DNA of 64,000 nt. It comes from Microbacterium sp. CSI-V (GTDB taxonomy: Bacteria > Actinomycetota > Actinomycetes > Actinomycetales > Microbacteriaceae). The translations under genes and the position numbers were made by a program. Below, in pieces: positions 25,569-33,890 of this stretch (within the stretch, counting starts at the first letter, position 1; each line of letters begins with the position of its first letter). The notes under the pieces are model-generated. The model was not told the origin of the DNA and searched no databases. It saw only the letters and a program-made list of their open reading frames with translations. The stretch spans positions 1,364,001 to 1,428,000 of the forward strand of contig NZ_MTQM01000009.1 in assembly GCF_001984105.1 (NCBI RefSeq), written 5' to 3'.

Positions 25569-27131
25569 TCAGGCCAGGACGGCCGCCTCGTGCTTCGGAG
25601 CGGGGACCCCGAGCAGCAGATCGGCGGCCTTCTCGCCGATCATGATCGACGGCGCGTTCGTGTTCGCACTCGGCACGAAGGGCATGACCGAGGCGTCCGC
25701 GACGCGCAGGCCCTGGATGCCGCGCACCCGCAGGTCCGGATCGACGACGGCCCCGGCATCCTGGCCCATCCGGCACGTGCCGACCTGGTGGTGATAGGTG
25801 CCCACCATCCGCCGGGCGTAGTCGCGCAGTTCATCCCGCGTCGTGACGTCGGCACCCGGCGCGAACTCCGCCTTGCGGAACGGAGCCAGGGCGTCCTGAG
25901 CCCCCACGGTGCGGGAGAGCTCGATCGCGTCGACCATCGCCTCGAGGTCGCGCTCGTCGGCGAAGATGTTCGGGTCCACGAGCGGGGCGACCGTGGCATC
26001 CGCGGATGCCAGCCGGATCGTGCCGCGCGAGTACGGCCGCACCGTTCCGGCGACGATCGTGTACCCCTGCTCGGGGGCGGCGCCGCCGTCGGTCGGGTAC
26101 GGGAGGTGGATGAACAGGGGCTGCAGGTCGGGCGCGGGACCGTCCCACTCCGAGGAGCGCGCGTAGAACTGGCTCTCCAGGAGGTTCCACTGACCCGCGG
26201 GGACGGGGTCGGTCGATTCGTACAGCACGCTGACCAGCAGGTGGTCGTGCAGGTTCTCCCCCACGCCGGGGACGTCGGCGACGACGTCCACGCCGATCTC
26301 CTGGAGGTGCTCGCGCGGTCCGATGCCCGAGCGCAGGAGGATCGCGGGCGATCCGATCGCACCGGCCGAGACGATGATCTCGGATCGCGCGGAGGCGCGA
26401 GCGATCGCGCCGTCGACCGAGTACTCGACGCCGACGGCACGGCCGTCCTCGACGAGGACGCGGTGGACCAGTGCTCCCGCGGTGACCGCCAGGAGATCGC
26501 TGTCCGCGATCGGGGCGACGTAGGCCTGCCACGCGCTGTGGCGCTGACCGTCCTTGGTCGTGGTGTGGTTGAAGCCCGCACCGTCCAGGCGATCGCGGTT
26601 GAAGTCATCGGTGCGGTCGAGGCCCGCCTGGACCGCGGCCTCCACGAACGCGGCCGCCACGGGGTTGCGCTTGTCCTCGGGGATCCGCTCGACGTGGAGA
26701 GGTCCGCCGCTGCCGTGGTACTCGTCGGCCCCGTCCGCGTGGTCCTCGGACCGGAGGAAGTAGGGCAGGACATCGCTCCAGGACCACCCGTCGGCGCCGG
26801 CCGCGGCCCAGCCGTCGTAGTCGCTGCGATCTCCCCGCATGTAGATCATGCCGTTGAGCGAGCTGGATCCGCCGAGGGTCCTCCCCCGGGGCCAGTACAC
26901 CACGCGCCCGCCGAGGTGCTCCTGCGGCGTCGTCATCACCGCCCAGTCGTTCTCGGACATGAGCAGGGCCGGCCACCCCTGCGGGGAGTGGATGTGGGGG
27001 CTGCTGTCGACGCCGCCCGCTTCGATGACGTGGACGCTGTGGCCCGCGTCGACGAGCCGGCGCACGATCGCACTTCCCGCCGAGCCGGCTCCGACGACGA
27101 CGTAGTCGGCGGTGTCGGTGAGATCTGCCAT
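25569..27131 (-). CDS. GMC family FAD-dependent oxidoreductase (choline/alcohol dehydrogenase type)
   Basis: 520-residue GMC oxidoreductase. The FAD dinucleotide motif GAGSAG is at residues 14-19 with 'EAGG' after it. GMC signature 1 is around 'GRTLGGSSSLNGMIY', signature 2 around 'GAIGSPAILLRSGIGP', and the catalytic His region is 'YHHQVGTCRMG'. It oxidises an alcohol to an aldehyde. With the neighbouring aldehyde dehydrogenase and paa genes, a 2-phenylethanol-like substrate is plausible but unproven. A strong AAGGAGG site precedes ATG 27131. Minus strand, converging with the AraC gene. Confidence 0.87.
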   Translation of the reverse strand: MADLTDTADYVVVGAGSAGSAIVRRLVDAGHSVHVIEAGGVDSSPHIHSPQGWPALLMSENDWAVMTTPQEHLGGRVVYWPRGRTLGGSSSLNGMIYMRGDRSDYDGWAAAGADGWSWSDVLPYFLRSEDHADGADEYHGSGGPLHVERIPEDKRNPVAAAFVEAAVQAGLDRTDDFNRDRLDGAGFNHTTTKDGQRHSAWQAYVAPIADSDLLAVTAGALVHRVLVEDGRAVGVEYSVDGAIARASARSEIIVSAGAIGSPAILLRSGIGPREHLQEIGVDVVADVPGVGENLHDHLLVSVLYESTDPVPAGQWNLLESQFYARSSEWDGPAPDLQPLFIHLPYPTDGGAAPEQGYTIVAGTVRPYSRGTIRLASADATVAPLVDPNIFADERDLEAMVDAIELSRTVGAQDALAPFRKAEFAPGADVTTRDELRDYARRMVGTYHHQVGTCRMGQDAGAVVDPDLRVRGIQGLRVADASVMPFVPSANTNAPSIMIGEKAADLLLGVPAPKHEAAVLA

Positions 27132-27260
27132 TGTCGTTCCTCCTTGAACAGAGGGCGCTGTCGCCCTGTGCCTAGAAGAATGCGCGCGGCCGGTCCGCCC
27201 GGGTACGCCTCGCGCGCACGATGGTGTGCCCGACGCGCATCGGACCCGGCTGCGCGGCGA

Positions 27261-27689
27261 TCAGTGCGGATCGAGCAGGAAGTTGGTGATGCGGGCGGTC
27301 GCGAGGTGAGCGCCGTCCTCGTGCTCGATGACGATCTGGTGACTCGTGGAGCGCGCGCCGAGATGCAGCGGCGTCGCGGTGGCGCGGATGGTCCCCGCCC
27401 GTGCGCCGCGGTGGTGCGTGATGTTCAGGTCCACCCCCACGCAGACCTTGCCGTGGGTCGAGGCGTAGACCAGCGCCGCCCAGGATCCGACCGCTTCGGC
27501 GAGCGCGGCACTCCCCCCGCCGTGCAGACGGCCGAGGGATTGGGTGTTGCCCGCGACGGGCATCGTGGCCACGACCGCCCGGACCGACTGCTCCACGACG
27601 GTGATCCCGAGCTTCTCGTCGAGGGCGCCGAGAGCGATCCGCCACGGCTCCTGCGGGCCGGCTTTCGCTTCGGCATCCACGGCGCTCAC
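27261..27689 (-). CDS. PaaI-family hotdog thioesterase
   Basis: 142-residue hotdog thioesterase. 'GRLHGGGSAALAEAVGSWAALV' is the HGG-x-x-A-x-x-E/D motif of the PaaI/YbdB group, followed by 'GVDLNITHHRGAR'. It would release stalled acyl-CoA intermediates. GTG 27689 overlaps the tetR stop as GTGA, so it is made together with the repressor. This is a second thioesterase besides paaI at 33.4 kb. In related organisms a YdiI/MenI-like annotation is possible, but the link with the paa repressor favours a role in phenylacetyl-CoA metabolism. Confidence 0.8.
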   Translation of the reverse strand: MSAVDAEAKAGPQEPWRIALGALDEKLGITVVEQSVRAVVATMPVAGNTQSLGRLHGGGSAALAEAVGSWAALVYASTHGKVCVGVDLNITHHRGARAGTIRATATPLHLGARSTSHQIVIEHEDGAHLATARITNFLLDPH

Positions 27690-28309
27690 GATTCCCCTCG
27701 CGGCGCCCGGTCGAGCCCGTCCAGCGCGATACGCAGGACGTCGTCGGCGAGGCGGTCCGGCGTGACCGGTCCACCGGGTCGGTACCACTCGGTGAGGGAG
27801 TTGACCATCCCGAAGATGAGGCGCGTGGCGACGGAGGCCTCGATGTCGTCGGCGAGAGCGCCCTCCGCCTGGGCGTCGCGGACGATCGCGGTGACACGGT
27901 GGTCGAACGAGCGGCGTCGCTCGAGCGCCGCGCGCTCGATGTCGCTGTTCCCCCGGACACGCAGCAGGAGGGTGACCTGGGGAAGCTTCGCGGCGAGGAC
28001 CGCGACCGCGCCGGCGACGATGTGCCGCAACCGGTCGATGGCGACGTCGTGGGCGGCGAGGGCTTCGTCGAGGGCCCCCTCCAGGGCGGAGAGCGCATCG
28101 TCGAGGGCGACGCGCAGGATCGCTTCCTTCGACTCGACGTGGTGATAGAGCGCGGACTTCGTCAGTCCGAGCTTCGTGGCGAGGTCCGCGACGCTCGTCG
28201 CGTCGTAGCCCTGGTCGTTGAACAGCTGAACGGCGATCGTGATCACCTGCTCGCGGTCGTACCCGGGACGGCCGCGGCGTACCGCGGCCTGCGTCGCATC
28301 CACCGTCAT
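27686..28309 (-). CDS. paaR: TetR family repressor, probable PaaR
   Basis: 207-residue TetR protein. The N-terminal HTH includes 'YDATSVADLATKLGLTKSALYHHVESKEAIL'. The C-terminal domain contains 'SVATRLIFGMVNSLTEWYRPGG', the segment typical of the actinobacterial PaaR/TetR_C_17-like group. It is divergent from paaJ, and palindromes related to one another occur before paaJ, paaK and paaA. It therefore most likely represses the phenylacetate genes and is released by phenylacetyl-CoA, as known for PaaR in Corynebacterium glutamicum. Ribosome-binding site CTGGAGG before ATG 28309. Confidence 0.75.
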   Translation of the reverse strand: MTVDATQAAVRRGRPGYDREQVITIAVQLFNDQGYDATSVADLATKLGLTKSALYHHVESKEAILRVALDDALSALEGALDEALAAHDVAIDRLRHIVAGAVAVLAAKLPQVTLLLRVRGNSDIERAALERRRSFDHRVTAIVRDAQAEGALADDIEASVATRLIFGMVNSLTEWYRPGGPVTPDRLADDVLRIALDGLDRAPRGES

Positions 28310-28445
28310 GCCTCCAGTCTGGCCCCTCGCCGGGCGGGGCCCGACGGTCGCGGCATCCCGACTGTGCCGGGGACGCCCGATCGTGTGCCCCGCACGCACC
28401 CCGTCACGTCGACCGAGCGGCCGTCCTTGCCGAGGAGCGGGACTC

Positions 28446-28474
28446 TTGACACTATTACTGAACGCTCGTTCTGC
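28446..28474 (+). promoter_or_regulatory. paaJ promoter with PaaR-type operator
   Basis: A consensus -35 TTGACA (28446-28451) is followed by the palindrome GAACG-CT-CGTTC (28460-28471) within ACTGAACGCTCGTTCTG, overlapping the expected -10 region. The same element, GAACGATCGTTC, recurs before paaA, and a variant before paaK. Repressor binding here would block polymerase directly. Confidence 0.7.
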
Positions 28475-28504
28475 AAAGCGTCGAGGGCGACGGAGAGGAT
28501 GACG

Positions 28505-29707
28505 ATGTCCGAGGCTTACCTGATCGGCGGCGCACGCACACCGGTCGGCCGCTACGGCGGCGCGCTGTCGGGGGTCCGCCCCGACGATCTCGCCGCCCTC
28601 GTCGTGCGCGCGGCGGTCGATCGCGCCGGGGTCCCGGCGGCCGCGATCGACGAGGTGATCCTCGGCGCGGCGAACCAGGCGGGTGAGGACAACCGCAACG
28701 TCGCGCGCATGGCGGTGCTGCTGGCGGGTCTGCCCGACGAGATCCCCGGAATCACCGTCAACCGACTGTGCGCCTCGGGCATGTCCGCGATCACCCTCGC
28801 CGCGAACGCCGTCCGCGCCGGCGACGCCGACATCGTGGTCGCCGGCGGTGTCGAATCCATGACCCGCGCGCCCTGGGTGCAGGCCAAGCCCGCCCGCGCG
28901 TGGGCCAAGCCGGGCGAGGCGTACGACACGTCCATCGGCTGGCGCTTCACCAACCCGCGGCTCACGGCCCGCGACAAGGCCGCGTACTCCATGCCGGAGA
29001 CCGCCGAAGAGGTGGCGCGCCTCGACGGCGTGACCCGCGCGGACGCCGATGCGTTCGCCCTGCGCAGCCACGCCCGCGCCGTCGCCGCGATCGACGCGGG
29101 CCGCTTCGCCGCCGAGATCGTGCCCGTGCCGACCGCGGGCGGAACCGTCGACACCGACGAGGGCCCGCGCCGCGACACGTCCGCCGAGGTCCTCGCGAAG
29201 CTCCGCCCCGTCGTCGCGGGCGGGGACGTCGTGACGGCGGGCAACTCCAGTTCGCTCAACGACGGAGCGTCCGCCCTCGTCGTGGCCAGCGCCGCGGCCG
29301 TGCAGCGCTACGGGCTCATCCCCCGGGCCCGGGTCGTCTCCCACGCCGCCGCCGCGCTGGCACCCGAGATCATGGGGCTCGGCCCCGTCCCCTCCACCGA
29401 GAAGGCGCTCGCCAAGGCGGGGCTCGGCGTGGGCGATCTCGGCGCGGTCGAGCTGAACGAGGCCTTCGCGAGCCAGTCGCTCGCCTCCATCCGGAGGCTC
29501 GGTCTCGACGCCGACATCGTCAATGCCGACGGGGGCGCGATCGCCCTCGGCCACCCCCTCGGATCGAGCGGTTCGCGACTCGTCGTCACCCTCATGGGCC
29601 GCCTCGAACGCGAAGACGCCCGCTACGGGCTCGCGACCATGTGCGTCGGCGTGGGGCAGGGGCAGGCGATCATCATCGAGCGCGTGACGGAGGTCCGGGA
29701 TGCCTGA
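28505..29707 (+). CDS. paaJ: Acetyl-CoA acyltransferase, 3-oxoadipyl-CoA/3-oxo-5,6-didehydrosuberyl-CoA thiolase
   Basis: 400-residue thiolase of the phenylacetate pathway. The acylated Cys89 is in 'NRLCASGM', the catalytic His is in 'GGAIALGHPLGSSG', and the second Cys is in 'MCVGVGQG'. Length and the three motifs match PaaJ/PcaF thiolases, which cleave 3-oxo-5,6-didehydrosuberyl-CoA and 3-oxoadipyl-CoA. ATG 28505 is chosen (GGAGAGG upstream at proper distance); ATG 28499 is possible. It overlaps paaF by 8 bases, beginning a five-gene unit paaJ-F-H-Z-I. Confidence 0.88.
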   Translation: MSEAYLIGGARTPVGRYGGALSGVRPDDLAALVVRAAVDRAGVPAAAIDEVILGAANQAGEDNRNVARMAVLLAGLPDEIPGITVNRLCASGMSAITLAANAVRAGDADIVVAGGVESMTRAPWVQAKPARAWAKPGEAYDTSIGWRFTNPRLTARDKAAYSMPETAEEVARLDGVTRADADAFALRSHARAVAAIDAGRFAAEIVPVPTAGGTVDTDEGPRRDTSAEVLAKLRPVVAGGDVVTAGNSSSLNDGASALVVASAAAVQRYGLIPRARVVSHAAAALAPEIMGLGPVPSTEKALAKAGLGVGDLGAVELNEAFASQSLASIRRLGLDADIVNADGGAIALGHPLGSSGSRLVVTLMGRLEREDARYGLATMCVGVGQGQAIIIERVTEVRDA

Positions 29708-30452
29708 CCCCTCCGTGCGACTCGAGGAGGGCGCCGATCGGGTCGTCGCGACCCTCGACCGACCCGCCACCCGCAACGCGATCGACCAGCGGATGGTGGA
29801 CGAGCTGCACGACCTGTGCGCGCACCTCGAGACCACCCCGAAGACGCTCATCCTCACCGGGGCGGACGGCGTGTTCGCCTCCGGCGCCGACATCGCGCAG
29901 CTCCGCGAGCGCACCGCCGCCGACGCGCGGCGCGGCATCAACTCCACCGTCTTCCGGCGGATCCGCGCCCTGCCGATGCCGGTCATCGCCGCCGTGGACG
30001 GGTACGCGCTCGGGGGTGGCGCCGAGCTCGCCTACGCGGCCGACATCCGGATCGCGACGCCCCGCGCCCGGTTCGGCAACCCCGAGACGAGCCTCGGGAT
30101 CATCGCGGCCGCCGGTGCCACCTGGCGCCTGCCCGAGATCGTCGGTCACGCCCGCGCGAGCGACCTCCTCCTCACCGGACGCACCGTCGACGCGGACACC
30201 GCCCTCGACTGGGGGCTCGTGTCGGCCCTGCACGAGCCCGCCGCGCTGCTGACCGCCGCGCACGAGCTCGCCGACCGGATCGCACGCAACAGCCCCCGCG
30301 CGACGGAACTCACCAAACGCGCCCTGCTGGCGCCGCCGGAAGCTCATCCGGCGATCGAGCTCGAGCTGCAGGCCGAACTCTTCGACAGCGACGACAAGCG
30401 CGCCCGCATGACCGCGTTCCTGGAGCGGCGCGCACGGAAGGACCAGCGATGA
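29700..30452 (+). CDS. paaF: Enoyl-CoA hydratase/isomerase PaaF-type
   Basis: 250-residue crotonase-fold protein. It has 'RNAIDQRMVDEL' at the N-terminus, the oxyanion region 'FASGADIAQL', 'DGYALGGGAELAYAADIRIAT', and 'FGNPETSLGIIAAAGATWRLPEIVG' carrying the hydratase Glu. In the pathway PaaF hydrates 2,3-didehydroadipyl-CoA. PaaF and PaaG are hard to separate by sequence alone; PaaF is assigned from its position between paaJ and paaH and the downstream gene at 40.5 kb being the more PaaG-like. The stop overlaps paaH by ATGA. Confidence 0.78.
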   Translation: MPDPSVRLEEGADRVVATLDRPATRNAIDQRMVDELHDLCAHLETTPKTLILTGADGVFASGADIAQLRERTAADARRGINSTVFRRIRALPMPVIAAVDGYALGGGAELAYAADIRIATPRARFGNPETSLGIIAAAGATWRLPEIVGHARASDLLLTGRTVDADTALDWGLVSALHEPAALLTAAHELADRIARNSPRATELTKRALLAPPEAHPAIELELQAELFDSDDKRARMTAFLERRARKDQR

Positions 30453-31330
30453 GCGACCAGACCACCACGGACACGCCCGCCGTCGTCCCCGCCCGCGTCG
30501 GCGTTCTCGGGGGCGGACGGATGGGAGCGGGAATCGCGCACGCCTTCCTCCTCGCCGGCAGCCGCGTCGACGTCGTCGAGCGCGACCGCGCGTCCGCCGA
30601 GGCCGCGGCCGACCGCATCCGCCAGAGCGTCGTCCGCTCCGTCGAGCGCCGCGCCACGTCGAGATCCGCGGCCGAGGTGGATGCCGCTCTCTCCGTCGGC
30701 ACGGACCTCGACGTCTTCGCCGCGGCCGAGCTCGTCATCGAGGCCGTGCCCGAGGACCGCGCCCTCAAGGAGGATGCGCTCGCCCGGATCGAGCGCACCC
30801 TGCCCGCGGCATCCGCTCTGGCCAGCAACACCTCGTCGATCTCGATCGACGCGCTGGGAGCCGCACTCCGCCGCCCCGACCGGCTGCTCGGGCTGCACTT
30901 CTTCAACCCCGTGCCCACCTCGGCGCTCGTCGAGGTGGTCCTGGGCAGCGCCACCGCCCCCGCCCTCGCCGACGCGGCGCGCGGGTGGGTCGCGGCGATC
31001 GGCAAGACCGCCGTCACGGTGCGCGACTCTCCCGGTTTCGCCTCCAGCCGCCTGGGCGTGATGCTCGGCCTCGAGGCGATCCGCATGCTCGAGGAGGGCG
31101 TCGCCTCGGCCGCCGACATCGACACCGCGATGGAGCTCGGGTACCGGCATCCGATGGGCCCGCTGCGCACGACCGACATCGTCGGCCTCGACGTGCGCCT
31201 GGGCATCGCCGAAGAACTCGAGGCGGCGTTCGGCGAACGCTTCGCCCCTCCCGCACTGCTGCGACGTCTCGTCGCCGAAGGGCACCTGGGCCGCAAGAGC
31301 GGCTCGGGCTTCTACGAATGGAGTGAGTGA
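30449..31330 (+). CDS. paaH: 3-hydroxyacyl-CoA dehydrogenase PaaH/PaaC-type
   Basis: 293-residue 3-hydroxyadipyl-CoA dehydrogenase. The NAD-binding motif GGGRMGAGIA lies near residue 20. Later come 'NTSSISIDALG', 'GLHFFNPVP' (the HFFNP motif with the catalytic His), and 'DSPGFASSRLGVMLGLEA'. It oxidises 3-hydroxyadipyl-CoA to 3-oxoadipyl-CoA. It is overlapped at both ends (ATGA with paaF, TGATG with paaZ), so the unit is tightly coupled. Confidence 0.87.
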   Translation: MSDQTTTDTPAVVPARVGVLGGGRMGAGIAHAFLLAGSRVDVVERDRASAEAAADRIRQSVVRSVERRATSRSAAEVDAALSVGTDLDVFAAAELVIEAVPEDRALKEDALARIERTLPAASALASNTSSISIDALGAALRRPDRLLGLHFFNPVPTSALVEVVLGSATAPALADAARGWVAAIGKTAVTVRDSPGFASSRLGVMLGLEAIRMLEEGVASAADIDTAMELGYRHPMGPLRTTDIVGLDVRLGIAEELEAAFGERFAPPALLRRLVAEGHLGRKSGSGFYEWSE

Positions 31331-33420
31331 TGACCCGGCTGTTGGAGAGCTACGTGCAGGATGCCTGGTGGTCGCCGGCCGACACCGACGACATCGACGC
31401 GACGAGCGTGCGCGACGCGTCGACGGGTGAGGAGGTCGGCCGGGTGAGCACCGCCGGCCTCGACCTGCCCGCGGTCCTGACCCACGCGCGCACGGTCGGC
31501 CAGGACAGCCTCGGCGCCCTGACCTTCCACCAGCGCGCGCTGCTGCTGAAGCAGTTCGCGATCGCGCTCACCGAGCGCAAGGCGGAGCTCTACGCGCTCT
31601 CGGCGCACACGGGAGCGACCGCGCGCGACAACCTCAGCGACGTCGACGGCGGCATCGGTGTGCTGTTCACGTACTCGTCGAAGGGCCGGCGCGAGCTGCC
31701 CAACTCCCGGATCATCGTCGACGGGCCGCCCGAGCCGCTGTCGAAGGACGGCTCGTTCCTGGGACGGCACGTGTACACGCGCCTGTCCGGGGTCGCGGTG
31801 CAGATCAACGCGTTCAACTTCCCCGTCTGGGGAGCACTGGAGAAGTTCGCCCCCGCGTTCCTGGCCGGCGTTCCCACGATCGTGAAGCCGGCGACCCCGA
31901 CCGGCTACGTGGCCGAGGCGTGGGTGCGGATCCTCGTCGAGTCGGGGCTGCTGCCCGCCGGCTCTCTGCAGCTGGTCAGCGGCAGCGTGCCGGGGCTCCT
32001 CGAAGCGCTCGACCTCGGTGACAGCGTCGGCTTCACCGGCAGTGCGGCGACGGCGGAGCGTCTGCGTTCGCGCGTGCGGCACGGGGTGCGGTTCACCAGC
32101 GAGACCGACTCGATCAACGCGTCGGTCCTCGGCCCCGACGCGACCCCCGGAACCCCCGAGTTCGATGCGTACGTGCGGCAGCTGTTCGCCGAGATGGTGA
32201 CCAAGGCCGGGCAGAAGTGCACCGCGATCCGCCGGGCGATCGTGCCGGAAGAGGTCCGTCCCGCGATCGTGGAGGCGCTGACGCAGACGATCTCCACGCG
32301 CGTGGTGATCGGCGATCCCCGAGCCGAGGGGGTGACGATGGGTCCCCTCGTCTCGACGGAGCAGCGCGACGAGGTGCGCCGGAGCGTCCGCGCCCTGGTG
32401 GATGCCGGCGGCCACCTCGTCGTCGGATCGCTCGAGGACCCGCCGGTGCGCCGTGCCGACGGGACCACCGGCCCCGCGGACGGGGGCGCGTTCCTGGAGC
32501 CGCTCGTGGTGTCCTTCGACGCCGCCGACGCCGAGGCGGGGAGCGCCGTGCACGAGATCGAGGCGTTCGGGCCGGTGACGAGCCTGCTCGGCTACCGGAG
32601 CATCGACGAGGCCGTCGCCCTCGTCCGCCGCGGTGGCGGATCGCTCGTCACGAGCGTCGCGACCCACGACCCGGAGGTCGCCGTCGCGCTCGTCTCGGGC
32701 ATCGGCGCCTACAACGGGCGCGTGCTCGTGCTCGATCGCGATGACGCGCGCACCTCGACCGGGCACGGCTCCCCCGTGCCGCACCTCGTCCACGGCGGCC
32801 CCGGCCGCGCGGGCGGCGGCGAGGAACTGGGCGGCATCCGCGCCGTCCTCCACTACATGCAGCGCACCGCGATCCAGGGGACGCCGCGCATGCTGACCGC
32901 CCTCACGGGGGTGTGGCACACCGGAGCTGCGGCCGACGCGACCGGAACGCACCCGTTCCGCAAGCCGCTGACAGACCTCCGCATCGGCGACCGCGTCGAC
33001 TCGACCGAGCGCGAGGTGACGCTCGCGGACATCGAGACGTTCGCGCGCTTCACGGGTGACACCTTCTACGCCCACATGGACGAGGACGCGGCCGCCGCGA
33101 ACCCGTTCTTCCCGGGGCGGGTCGCCCACGGGTACCTGCTCGTGTCGTGGGCGGCGGGCCTGTTCGTCGACCCCGACCCGGGCCCCGTCCTGGCCAACTC
33201 GGGCCTGGAGAACCTCCGCTTCGTCACCCCCGTCGTGCCCGGCGACCGCATCCGCGTGACGCTCACCGCGAAGCAGATCACGCCGCGCGAGACCGACGAG
33301 TACGGCGAGGTCCGGTGGGATGCCGTCATCCGCAACGATCGCGACGAGCTCGTGGCCGAGTACGACGTCCTGACCCTCGTGGCGAAGGAGTGGCCGACCG
33401 CGGCGGAGGCCGTGGCGTGA
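31330..33420 (+). CDS. paaZ: PaaZ: oxepin-CoA hydrolase / 3-oxo-5,6-didehydrosuberyl-CoA semialdehyde dehydrogenase
   Basis: 696-residue two-domain enzyme. Residues about 1-520 form an aldehyde dehydrogenase with catalytic Cys297 in '[11 protein letters not shown]' and the 'NAFNFPVWG' substrate segment. Residues about 550-690 form a MaoC hydratase domain with '[30 protein letters not shown]' positions (catalytic Asp/His). It opens the oxepin ring of 2-oxepin-2(3H)-ylidene-CoA and oxidises the aldehyde produced. Full-length and both active sites present, so the pathway branch is complete here. It ends with a GTGA overlap into paaI. Confidence 0.92.
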   Translation: MTRLLESYVQDAWWSPADTDDIDATSVRDASTGEEVGRVSTAGLDLPAVLTHARTVGQDSLGALTFHQRALLLKQFAIALTERKAELYALSAHTGATARDNLSDVDGGIGVLFTYSSKGRRELPNSRIIVDGPPEPLSKDGSFLGRHVYTRLSGVAVQINAFNFPVWGALEKFAPAFLAGVPTIVKPATPTGYVAEAWVRILVESGLLPAGSLQLVSGSVPGLLEALDLGDSVGFTGSAATAERLRSRVRHGVRFTSETDSINASVLGPDATPGTPEFDAYVRQLFAEMVTKAGQKCTAIRRAIVPEEVRPAIVEALTQTISTRVVIGDPRAEGVTMGPLVSTEQRDEVRRSVRALVDAGGHLVVGSLEDPPVRRADGTTGPADGGAFLEPLVVSFDAADAEAGSAVHEIEAFGPVTSLLGYRSIDEAVALVRRGGGSLVTSVATHDPEVAVALVSGIGAYNGRVLVLDRDDARTSTGHGSPVPHLVHGGPGRAGGGEELGGIRAVLHYMQRTAIQGTPRMLTALTGVWHTGAAADATGTHPFRKPLTDLRIGDRVDSTEREVTLADIETFARFTGDTFYAHMDEDAAAANPFFPGRVAHGYLLVSWAAGLFVDPDPGPVLANSGLENLRFVTPVVPGDRIRVTLTAKQITPRETDEYGEVRWDAVIRNDRDELVAEYDVLTLVAKEWPTAAEAVA

Positions 33421-33818
33421 GCGGTGCCGCCGACATGATGGCTCGGGATGCGGCATCCGCCCTGCTCGGGATGGTCGTCGAGCGCGCCGAGCCGGGGGAC
33501 GCGCTCGTGACGATGACCGTCCGCCCCGACATGCTGAACGGGTTCGCGATCACCCACGGCGGGTTCGTCTTCGCCCTCGCCGACACCGCCTTCGCGATCG
33601 CGTGCAACGAGGACGATCGGGTGACGGTCGCCGCGGGGGCCGACATCGCGTTCCTCCGCTCCACCGCGGCGGGCCAGACCCTGACCGCGCACGCCGTCCG
33701 GCGCGCGCGGTCGGGGCGCACCGGCCTCTACGACGTGCGCGTCTCGGACGAATCCGGCGCGATCGTCGCGGAGGTGCGCGGGCGGTCGGTCACGACGAAC
33801 CGCACGCCTCCGGACTGA
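33417..33818 (+). CDS. paaI: Hydroxyphenylacetyl-CoA thioesterase PaaI
   Basis: 133-residue hotdog thioesterase. 'NGFAITHGGFVFALADTAFAIACN' contains the HGG...AD catalytic signature and 'GADIAFLRSTAAGQTL' is typical of PaaI. It rescues CoA from dead-end phenylacetyl-CoA derivatives. GTG 33417 overlaps the paaZ stop. Last gene of the paaJ-F-H-Z-I unit, followed by a strong hairpin. Compare the second PaaI-like gene at 27261. Confidence 0.87.
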   Translation: MSGAADMMARDAASALLGMVVERAEPGDALVTMTVRPDMLNGFAITHGGFVFALADTAFAIACNEDDRVTVAAGADIAFLRSTAAGQTLTAHAVRRARSGRTGLYDVRVSDESGAIVAEVRGRSVTTNRTPPD

Positions 33819-33841
33819 GCGGGCCCCGCCCTCCGCACGGA

Positions 33842-33874
33842 GCGAGCCCCCGTCCGATGCGGACGGGGGCTCGC
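33842..33874. terminator. Terminator between paaI and aldehyde dehydrogenase gene
   Basis: A 14-bp perfect stem GCGAGCCCCCGTCC / GGACGGGGGCTCGC closes a five-base GATGC loop. It lies between converging stops at 33818 and 33891 and can act in both directions. Confidence 0.85.
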
Positions 33875-33890
33875 GACGGTGTGGCGTCCC

